Shown: piece after piece, positions 13,097-18,165 of the stretch
Layout: each line of letters begins with the position of its first letter
How positions within the stretch are numbered: position 1 is the stretch's first letter
Origin: DATBGO01 sp050011895
Lineage (GTDB): Bacteria; Actinomycetota; Actinomycetes; Streptosporangiales; Streptosporangiaceae
DNA: 18,165 nt
Direction: 5' to 3'
NCBI GenBank assembly: GCA_050011895.1
Contig: JBEKIF010000071.1
Coordinates: 1-18,165 of the forward strand
Translations under genes and position numbers: made by a program
The notes under the pieces: generated by a model
What the model was told of the DNA's origin: nothing
The model's database searches: none
What the model saw: only the letters and a program-made list of their open reading frames with translations

Positions 13097-14685
13097 CCGC
13101 GACCATCACTCCCTACCGCCCGCCTCAGCAGGCCGGGCGGGACGGCTTCGCGCAGTTGCTGCGCGCCGAGTGGACCAAGTTCCGCACCCTGCGCGGCTGG
13201 GTGATCGCCATCGTCATCGCGGCCGCGGCGATCGCTGTGGTCGGGGTGCTCCTGCCCGCCAGCGGCCAAAGTCATTGCGGCTCGCGAAGCGGCGCCGCGT
13301 GCCTGGCGCTCGTTCCGACCGGGCCAGGCGGCGAGGCGGTCAACGACAGCTACTACCTCGCCGCCCAGCCGCTGGCCGGCGACGGGAGAATCACCGTCCG
13401 GGTGACGTCGCTGACCGGCCTGATCTCCGCCAACAACGCCGGTTCCGGCCCGCAGGCCACCATGAGCCCAGGCCTCGTGCCGTGGGCCAAGGCCGGAATC
13501 ATCATCACCGGCAGCACCCGGCCCGGATCGGCCTACGCCGCGATGATGGTCACCGGCAGCCACGGCGTGCGCATGCAGTACGACTACACCAGTGACATCG
13601 CCGGCCTGCCCGGCTCGGTGTCCGCGGCGGCACCGCGCTGGCTGCGGCTGGCCCGCTCGGGCGACGTGGTCACCGGATACGACTCGGCCGACGGCAGGCA
13701 CTGGACCGAGGTCGCCGTGGTGCACCTGGCCGGGCTGGCCGGCACCGTGCGGGCGGGCCTGTTCGCCACCTCACCGCTGGACTTCACGCCGAACTTCCCG
13801 ACCTACGCCGAGCCGGGCGGAAGTCTGTCCGCCAGTGTGGCCACGGGTGCCTTCGACGACGTTGACCTGCGCGGCGGTGCGCCGGCCGGCCGGTGGGCCG
13901 GCCAGAACGTGGGCGCCGTCGGCGCGAACTACGACGGACCGCGGATCGGCTTCCGCCAGGCCGGCGGCCGCTTCACGGTCACCGGCTCCGGCGACATCGG
14001 GCCGGTTGTCGCCGCCGGGACAAACAGCATATTCATCACCGGCACCCTTGCCGACCATCTGTTCGGAGTGTTCATCGGGCTGCTCATCATGATCGTCATC
14101 GCGGCCATGTTCATCACCGTGGAGTACCGGCGCGGTCTCATCCGGACCACGCTGGCGGCCAGCCCGCGGCGCGGCCGCCTGCTGGCCGCCAAGGCGGTGG
14201 TGATCGGCCTGGCGACGTTCGTGCTCGGGTCGGCCGCCGCGGCGGTGGCCGTCATCGTCGGCAGCCGGATCGCGCATAACAGCGGGATATACGTGCTGGC
14301 GTCCGGCTGGCCGATCGAGGTCCAGGTCATCCTGGCTACCGGTGCGATGCTCGCGGTGGCGTCGGTCCTGGCGCTGGCCATCGGCACGATGCTGCGTCGC
14401 AGCGTCGCCGCCGTCGCCGCCGCCGTCGTCGTGATCGTGCTGCCGTACATCGTCGGCGTGACCGGGATACTGCCGGCCAGCGCGTCGGAGTGGGTCCTGC
14501 GGGTAACCCCGGCCGCCGGGTTCGCCGTCGAGCAGAGCGCCCCGCAGTACCACCAGGTCGTCGGCCACTACGGGCCGCCTGACTACTACCCGCTGGCGCC
14601 CTGGTCCGGCTTCGCCGTGCTCTGCGTCTACGCCGCGGTCGCCCTCGGCCTGGCGGCCTGGCTGCTGCGCCGCAGGGACGCGTGA
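13093..14685 (+). CDS. ABC-2 permease with inserted extracytoplasmic jelly-roll-like domain
   Basis: The protein is 530 residues, about twice the usual size for an ABC-2 permease. It begins with LLRAEWTKFRTLRGW (22-36), the cytoplasmic coupling helix typical of the family, then TM1 (36-54). A soluble outside domain of about 260 residues (56-318) follows, then five TM segments (about 321-342, 364-389, 411-433, 438-460, 504-525) with EYRRGLIRTTLAASPRRGRL on the inside loop. The inserted domain reads YYLAAQPLAGDGRITVRVTS, WAKAGIIITG, APRWLRLARSGDVVTGYDS, DGRHWTEVAV and AGLFATSP. This resembles DUF1349 / concanavalin-like lectin domains that bind glycans. C62 and C70 at its start may form a disulfide. 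It starts at ATG 13093 in ATGA overlap with the ATPase (GAGGAG upstream). Transport and surface binding are probably combined. Confidence 0.85.
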   Translation: MTATITPYRPPQQAGRDGFAQLLRAEWTKFRTLRGWVIAIVIAAAAIAVVGVLLPASGQSHCGSRSGAACLALVPTGPGGEAVNDSYYLAAQPLAGDGRITVRVTSLTGLISANNAGSGPQATMSPGLVPWAKAGIIITGSTRPGSAYAAMMVTGSHGVRMQYDYTSDIAGLPGSVSAAAPRWLRLARSGDVVTGYDSADGRHWTEVAVVHLAGLAGTVRAGLFATSPLDFTPNFPTYAEPGGSLSASVATGAFDDVDLRGGAPAGRWAGQNVGAVGANYDGPRIGFRQAGGRFTVTGSGDIGPVVAAGTNSIFITGTLADHLFGVFIGLLIMIVIAAMFITVEYRRGLIRTTLAASPRRGRLLAAKAVVIGLATFVLGSAAAAVAVIVGSRIAHNSGIYVLASGWPIEVQVILATGAMLAVASVLALAIGTMLRRSVAAVAAAVVVIVLPYIVGVTGILPASASEWVLRVTPAAGFAVEQSAPQYHQVVGHYGPPDYYPLAPWSGFAVLCVYAAVALGLAAWLLRRRDA

Positions 14686-14693
14686 GGTGCGGC

Positions 14694-15581
14694 ATGAACC
14701 AGCCGATGACCCACGGCAGGAACCAGACGATGACCATCGCACGTCATAGGCTGCCGCGCCCGGCCGGGACCGCACGGGCCGGGACCGCCTGGGCCGGACT
14801 GCCCGACGCACTGCGGGCCGAGTGGACCAAGCTGCGAACCGAGCCCGGAACTGCCTGGATCCTGACTGCCATCTGCGTGCTGACCGTCGCGGTCGGAACC
14901 GCGACCGCGGCGGCCACCAGGTGCGGCGCAGGCACCGGGTGCGCGATCGACCCCACCAAGGTGAGCCTGACCGGGATCGAGGTCGGCCAGGCCGTCGTCG
15001 CGGTCCTGGCCGTGCTGGTGATCAGCGGCGAGTACAGCACCGGCATGATCCGCACAACCTTCACCGCGATGCCGCGCCGCTGGACGGTGCTGGCCGCCAA
15101 GGCCGCGGTGCTGACCGGCCTGGTCCTCGCGGCCGCGGTGGTCGCGGTGGGAGGGAGCCTGGCGGCCGGACGGCTGATCCTGGCCGGCAACGGCATCAGC
15201 GCCGCGCACGGCTTCGCCGTCGTGTCGCTGGCGCACGGGCCGACGGTCCGGGCGGCCGCGGGCTCGGTGCTCTATCTCGCGCTCGTCGGCCTGCTCGCCC
15301 TAGGCATCGCCACGATCGTGCGGGACTCGGCCGCCGCTACCGGCGCGGTGCTCGGCATCCTGTACGTCCCACCGGTCATCGCCCTGTTCCTCGGCAGCGA
15401 GCCAGCCTGGCAGCGCTGGGTCGAGCGGTACACGCCGACGAACGCCGGGCTGGCCATCCTGAACACCACCGGGCTGCACGACCTGGTCATCAGCCCATGG
15501 GCCGGCCTCGGCGTGCTGGCCGGGTGGGCCGCGGCGGCGCTCCTGACCGCGGGCGCGCTCCTGCGCCTTCGGGACGCCTGA
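14694..15581 (+). CDS. ABC-2 permease, second subunit
   Basis: The protein is 295 residues with about six TM segments (55-75, 95-113, 134-158, 189-209, 213-234, 268-290). It shares clear family sequence with the preceding permease: LRAEWTKLRTEPGTAW (40-55) versus LRAEWTKFRTLRGW, and SGEYSTGMIRTTFTAMPRR versus TVEYRRGLIRTTLAASPRR. The two therefore probably arose by duplication and form a heterodimer with the ATPase. It lacks the inserted outside domain. The start is ATG 14694, with GAGG six bases upstream and just beyond the previous stop (14683-14685). In-frame GTG 14682 overlaps that stop and is an alternative, as are later ATGs at 14706 and 14730. It is the last gene of the exporter operon, with no clear terminator after it. 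Confidence 0.9.
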   Translation: MNQPMTHGRNQTMTIARHRLPRPAGTARAGTAWAGLPDALRAEWTKLRTEPGTAWILTAICVLTVAVGTATAAATRCGAGTGCAIDPTKVSLTGIEVGQAVVAVLAVLVISGEYSTGMIRTTFTAMPRRWTVLAAKAAVLTGLVLAAAVVAVGGSLAAGRLILAGNGISAAHGFAVVSLAHGPTVRAAAGSVLYLALVGLLALGIATIVRDSAAATGAVLGILYVPPVIALFLGSEPAWQRWVERYTPTNAGLAILNTTGLHDLVISPWAGLGVLAGWAAAALLTAGALLRLRDA

Positions 15582-15718
15582 TAGCAGTTCCGCGTATGCC
15601 ATAACCCCAAGGAAGGCGGCACGCGCAGCTCGACCAGGTCGCCGCCCATGGGGCGCCGATGACGGTAGCGGCTCCTGCGGGCATCCGTCTGCGGAACGAG
15701 ACGCAGCCACGGCACGGC

Positions 15719-15838
15719 AAGGAGCTGGTGGCTGCGACCGGCAGCAGGCTGCTTACGCTGCGCAGCACGCTGCTTACGCTGCACGGCATCGGCCCCTCGG
15801 GTGCGGCACGGCTGCTGGGCGACGTCGGTGACGTCGCG
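15719..15838 (+). mobile_element. IS110-family transposase remnant
   Basis: Within an open frame, KELVAATGSRLL, LTLHGIGPSGAARLL and GDVGDV match the Transposase_20 region of IS110-type transposases (helix-hairpin-helix GIGP-AARLL-EVGD). Nothing of the DEDD catalytic domain lies upstream and the conserved continuation is missing downstream, so it is a small fragment. It carries an internal 21-base duplication (see the repeat at 15748-15782), which has inserted seven residues just before the GIGP motif. Confidence 0.55.
15748..15782 (+). repeat. Tandem direct repeat, 14 bases at 21-base spacing
   Basis: GCTGCTTACGCTGC occurs at 15748-15761 and again at 15769-15782. The period of 21 preserves the reading frame of the transposase remnant and duplicates LLTLRST-like sequence. 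It is most likely a slippage duplication after the element became inactive. Confidence 0.7.
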
Positions 15839-15890
15839 CCTCGGGTCCGGGCGCGGGCCCTGCTCTTATGGCAGTACGAGCATCCGGCGA

Positions 15891-15896
15891 TAGTCT
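15891..15896 (+). promoter_or_regulatory. Probable -10 element of a leaderless transcript
   Basis: TAGTCT (TANNNT) ends six bases before the GTG start at 15903, and the GTG has no ribosome binding site. The following GCTGGC(G)TG is nearly the same as before the ABC ATPase gene (TGCTGGCATG). Confidence 0.4.
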
Positions 15897-15902
15897 GCTG
15901 GC

Positions 15903-16520
15903 GTGAACGACGACGGGCTCCCAGCCGAGACCGAATCCCCGATCTCTGAGGACCTCCAGCAACGCGGGATCGACTTCCTGCAGGGACTCTTGGCCAGCGG
16001 CAGGGTGGATCTCGACCGCTTTCAAAAAGCTCTCGATGCCCTGCTCGGGGTCCATACCCAGGCTGACTTCGCCTCGGTGGTTCGCAGCCTACCGCCACCC
16101 GTCGAATTGACTCCGCCCGCGCGGCGGCGTCAAGAGCCCCTCGAGATCTCTACCTCGATGGGCGAGGTCCGGCTCGAGGGCCGCTGGCAGGTGAGCCGTC
16201 TCACCAAGATCGACACAGGTATGGGCCCTGTGACGATTGATTTGAGCCAAGCCGAGTTCGATGACTGGGACGTCGAGATTGTCGCCCACACCCACATGGG
16301 GGCAATCACCGTCATCGTTCCCCGCGGCTGCGAGGTCCGGCCGGTGGGCAGGAGCGGCCCGGTCAACACCGCCCTCGAGCCGCCAATTCCGGGCTTTCCC
16401 GTCGTGCGGCTCAGCGCCACCTGCGACATGGGCACAATCCGCGTGATGCATCCGACCGAGAAAAGGCAGCGCCGCCGGAAATGGCGTCGGCGCCGCAGCA
16501 AAACGACACCCCGGCCATGA
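15903..16520 (+). CDS. DUF1707 and LiaF-like domain protein
   Basis: The protein is 205 residues. The N-terminal part (about 14-64) is a DUF1707/SHOCT-like helical domain, with GIDFLQGLLASGRVDLDRFQ and ALLGVHTQADFASVVRSLP. The C-terminal part (80-184) is the beta-helical domain seen in LiaF and in cell-wall-active antibiotic response proteins. Its repeats are STSMGEVRLEG, DTGMGPVTIDLSQAEFDDWD, HTHMGAITVIVPRGCEV and TCDMGTIRVMHP. No membrane segment is present. The last 19 residues are extremely basic (KRQRRRKWRRRRSK), which could contact membrane phospholipid or nucleic acid. The start is GTG 15903 behind a leaderless-type -10. LiaF proteins restrain LiaS-type kinases in Firmicutes, so a role with the kinase at 10700-12004 is tempting but unproven. 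The IS110 remnant lies between it and the exporter operon. Confidence 0.82.
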   Translation: MNDDGLPAETESPISEDLQQRGIDFLQGLLASGRVDLDRFQKALDALLGVHTQADFASVVRSLPPPVELTPPARRRQEPLEISTSMGEVRLEGRWQVSRLTKIDTGMGPVTIDLSQAEFDDWDVEIVAHTHMGAITVIVPRGCEVRPVGRSGPVNTALEPPIPGFPVVRLSATCDMGTIRVMHPTEKRQRRRKWRRRRSKTTPRP

Positions 16521-16627
16521 ACCGACGGCGGCGAGCTCGGCCACGGACGGCCGGGGACGTTCGTCGTGGTGCGGCTGACCGCGAACCGCTCCTCGAAGAT
16601 TGCTGCGTTCGCGCGGGGATGGTGACC

Positions 16628-16711
16628 GCACAGACAGACGCGGATGGACGTACTGCCGCCGGATGGCATGTAGTTCCACCCCCGAGAGGCGGCCTTTGGG
16701 CGCGTCTGTGC
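16628..16711. repeat. Imperfect inverted repeat in an intergenic stretch
   Basis: GCACAGACAGACGCG (16628-16642) pairs with CGCGTCTGTGC (16701-16711) if the internal AGAC is looped out. About 58 bases lie between the arms. It sits in the roughly 270-base gap between two convergent genes. It could be a terminator-like structure or the eroded ends of a small element. Confidence 0.3.
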
Positions 16712-16787
16712 GCAAGACATTTTCACGGTCTCCGGCCACATAGCTCTGCCTGTTACGGAGGGTGTTCCGGAGCGTAGAAGTGAACCC

Positions 16788-17477
16788 TCAGGTCCTGGGC
16801 GTCGGCGCCTCGCCGCGTGGATCGAAGAGCTCATCGCGGTCTCGGTCGGCACCCGCCGAGACGCGCCCATAGAGGGCCGCGAATGCACTCATGATCTCCT
16901 CGAACGGCAGGTCGGCGAAGCTGCCTCGTTCCGCCACGTACTTCATGTGGCGCCGGCCGTCCGCCGAGTACTCGTGGAACAGGGCGTCGCTGCGGCCATC
17001 AAACTCAAGCGGCCGTACCCCGAAGCGTTCACAAAGCTCAATGTTGAAGGCGGGGGTCGCTTTCACCCACCGGCCGGCCAGCCAGACCTCGGTGAAGCCG
17101 TGGAAGACGAACAGGTCCGTCCCGAGCCGGGCGAGCAGCTTCTCGCTTGCCAGGTGGTTGCGCACGTCCGCGAAACCCAGCCGGGCTGGGACGCCAACAG
17201 CACGGGCGAGCGCGGTCAGCACCACGGCCTTGGGGATGCAGTAAGCAGCCCGCTGCCCGAGGACCGTGCTCGCGCGGTAGTCGTCCGGATTCCTGGTGAT
17301 CGAATAGGGGTCATACCGGATCCCGTCGCGCACCACGTAGAAGAGCCGTATTGCGCGTTCCGCATCGCTGGTGGCGCCGGCGACTACCTGCTCCGCACGG
17401 CGCCTGATGCCCGGAGAGTCGCAGTCGATGAACCAGGTAGGGCGCAGATACGGCTCCAGATCCTCAGCGACGGGCAC
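16788..17477 (-). CDS. Transglutaminase-like superfamily protein
   Basis: The protein is 229 residues. The papain-like core of the transglutaminase superfamily is visible: DGIRYDPYSI (51-60), then AAYCIPKAVVLTALARAVGV with C80 as nucleophile on the helix, PARLGFADVRNH (97-108), and FHGFTEVWLAGRWVKATPAF with H126 as the general base. The third catalytic position, usually Asp in the W-D-P-T context, reads ATPAFN here, so the acid is absent or supplied by another residue such as N145. There is no signal peptide, so it is cytoplasmic and may be a peptidase or amidase, not a cross-linking enzyme. The start is GTG 17477 with no ribosome binding site but a leaderless-type -10 (TAGACT) six bases upstream. 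It converges on the LiaF-like gene. Confidence 0.82.
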   Translation of the reverse strand: MPVAEDLEPYLRPTWFIDCDSPGIRRRAEQVVAGATSDAERAIRLFYVVRDGIRYDPYSITRNPDDYRASTVLGQRAAYCIPKAVVLTALARAVGVPARLGFADVRNHLASEKLLARLGTDLFVFHGFTEVWLAGRWVKATPAFNIELCERFGVRPLEFDGRSDALFHEYSADGRRHMKYVAERGSFADLPFEEIMSAFAALYGRVSAGADRDRDELFDPRGEAPTPRT

Positions 17478-17483
17478 GAGGCC

Positions 17484-17489
17484 AGTCTA
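17484..17489 (-). promoter_or_regulatory. Probable -10 element of a leaderless transcript
   Basis: On the minus strand TAGACT (TANNNT) is followed by GGCCTC and the GTG start at 17477. The six-base gap places the transcription start at the start codon. No ribosome binding site is present. Confidence 0.4.
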
Positions 17490-17714
17490 CGTTCGTTCCC
17501 AACCGGAGTCCGGTGCTGACAGCGCCGAGGTCAGGCGGTCGCCGCGACTGCGACGGAGGATGATGCCTGGCGTGCCCCGAGGAAACAGCCGGATCTCGAA
17601 CGGGCTCGGCCCGATGCAGATCCGGCAGTACCGGCGGAACCCGCAGCAGCAGGGGACCGCCGGGAGGGGAACGGCGCGGTCCCCGTGGTCGCCCTGGCGT
17701 TCTTCCTTGGTCAG
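17487..17714 (-). CDS. Possible small Cys-rich ORF between the tRNA synthetase and transglutaminase genes
   Basis: Just after the prolyl-tRNA synthetase stop, another minus-strand frame is open to TAG 17489-17487. It has high G/C in third positions. It reads LTKEERQGDHGDRAVP, then PCCCGFRRYCRICIGPSPFE and IRLFPRGTPGIILRRSRGDR. Five cysteines could form a small metal site. No ATG, GTG or TTG starts it within this stretch (only CTG near 17714), and I do not recognise it. It may be non-coding, or expressed by read-through or re-initiation. Confidence 0.2.
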   Translation of the reverse strand: MTKEERQGDHGDRAVPLPAVPCCCGFRRYCRICIGPSPFEIRLFPRGTPGIILRRSRGDRLTSALSAPDSGWERT

Positions 17715-17716
17715 CC

Positions 17717-18165
17717 CTAGTAGGCCCGGCCGAAGATGAGGCGTTTGCCGTAGGCGGACGGCTGACCGCACCGGATGCAGGTCCCCTGCTCCGGCTCGCC
17801 GTCTGCGGGGATGACGCGCGGCGTGGCGGAAGTGGCGGCCTTGATGTCGTCCTCGCACTCGGGCTGGCCGCAGTGGAATGCCCGGCCCCAGCCGGTCGCG
17901 ACCGCCGCCACGAACTCGTCCCAGGTGTCCACAGTTGCGGTCCGCTGATCGCGGAACTCGGTCGCCCGCCGCAGCAGCAGGTCCTGGCAGGCGGTCAGCT
18001 CGAAGCTGAGCCGGGCCAGGGCGGAGTCCAGCGAGACCGGCGTTTTCTCGTTGCCCAGCCGGGTGGCCATCAGCGCCGTGCCCGCCGCCAGGTCCCGCGG
18101 CCCGAGCTCCAGCCGGATCGGGACGCCGCGCATATCCCACTCGTTGAACTTGAATCCCGGGGAGA
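17717..18165 (-). CDS. proS: Prolyl-tRNA synthetase, C-terminal part (5' end outside window)
   Basis: The last about 149 residues of a type 3 (archaeal/eukaryal-type) prolyl-tRNA synthetase enter from the right edge. PGFKFNEWDMRGVPIRLELG then PRDL is the typical start of the anticodon-binding domain. LATRLGNEK-like MATRLGNEKTPV follows. The C-terminal zinc domain has four cysteines in FHCGQPECEDDIK and GTCIRCGQPSAYG, and the protein ends in GRAY, matching the conserved C-terminal Tyr. This enzyme charges tRNA-Pro in the cytoplasm. Many actinobacteria have this type in addition to, or in place of, the bacterial long type, and some extra copies lie in accessory or resistance regions. Which case applies cannot be told here. 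Confidence 0.9.
   Translation of the reverse strand, partial: SPGFKFNEWDMRGVPIRLELGPRDLAAGTALMATRLGNEKTPVSLDSALARLSFELTACQDLLLRRATEFRDQRTATVDTWDEFVAAVATGWGRAFHCGQPECEDDIKAATSATPRVIPADGEPEQGTCIRCGQPSAYGKRLIFGRAY

Noticed and set aside
13771..14811. 346-codon minus-strand frame opposite the first permease
   Set aside because: It is a highly charged Arg/Asp/Gln-rich shadow with no motif. The plus strand has clear membrane segments.
16481..16777. 98-codon plus-strand frame after the LiaF-like gene
   Set aside because: It starts inside the LiaF-like gene without a ribosome binding site. The interior ATG at about 16620 also lacks a clear site, and the sequence is not recognised.
16130..16888. 252-codon minus-strand frame opposite the LiaF-like gene
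   Set aside because: It overlaps both the LiaF-like gene and the transglutaminase end, has no recognisable domain, and is Arg/Ser/Pro-rich.

Overview
The window is GC-rich (strong G/C bias at third codon positions, many GTG starts, short intergenic gaps). It looks like chromosomal DNA of a filamentous or soil actinobacterium. Supporting signs are an archaeal-type (type 3) prolyl-tRNA synthetase C-terminus with a Cys4 cluster, a DUF1707/LiaF-like protein, a NarL-type two-component system with an HPK7-type kinase, and start sites that look leaderless (TANNNT six or seven bases before the start codon). The genus cannot be fixed from sequence alone.

Layout. 1-383 (-) is the N-terminal part of a nucleoside-phosphorylase-like protein cut by the window edge. 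425-583 (+) looks like the stump of a transposase N-terminus. 559-1794 (-) is a class V PLP enzyme. 2223-3035 (+) is a class I SAM methyltransferase. 3249-3848 (+) is an unrecognised soluble protein with N-terminal Cys/His pairs. 4020-5045 (+) is a two-pass membrane protein with a large outside domain and lower GC. 5215-5997 (+) is a DJ-1/PfpI-family protein. 6057-8536 (-) is an FtsX/MacB-like permease broken by a one-base frameshift at a G8 tract, with no ATPase beside it. 8796-9254 (-) is a small protein of a type I associate with actinobacterial plasmids and integrative elements. It is followed by about 750 bases without an intact gene, which include a decayed radical SAM N-terminus (about 9740-10012).

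The best-organised part is 10014-15581. A response regulator and histidine kinase (- strand, GTGA overlap) are divergent from an ABC-2 exporter operon (+ strand): ATPase, a permease carrying an inserted extracytoplasmic jelly-roll-like domain, and a second permease. The 159-base divergent gap holds a perfect 16-base palindrome and repeated GTCCCC elements that could be the regulator's binding sites. Past an IS110-type transposase remnant lies a DUF1707/LiaF-like protein (15903-16520). Kinase, regulator, exporter and LiaF-like protein together resemble a cell-envelope stress (LiaFSR-like) and export module, but this is inference.

The right end has a transglutaminase-like protein (16788-17477, -) and the 3' end of the prolyl-tRNA synthetase gene (17717-18165, -). 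Three separate relics (425-583, 9740-10012, 15719-15838) and one frameshifted gene mark this as an accessory region with repeated insertion and decay. I found no tRNA, rRNA, CRISPR array or intact insertion sequence.
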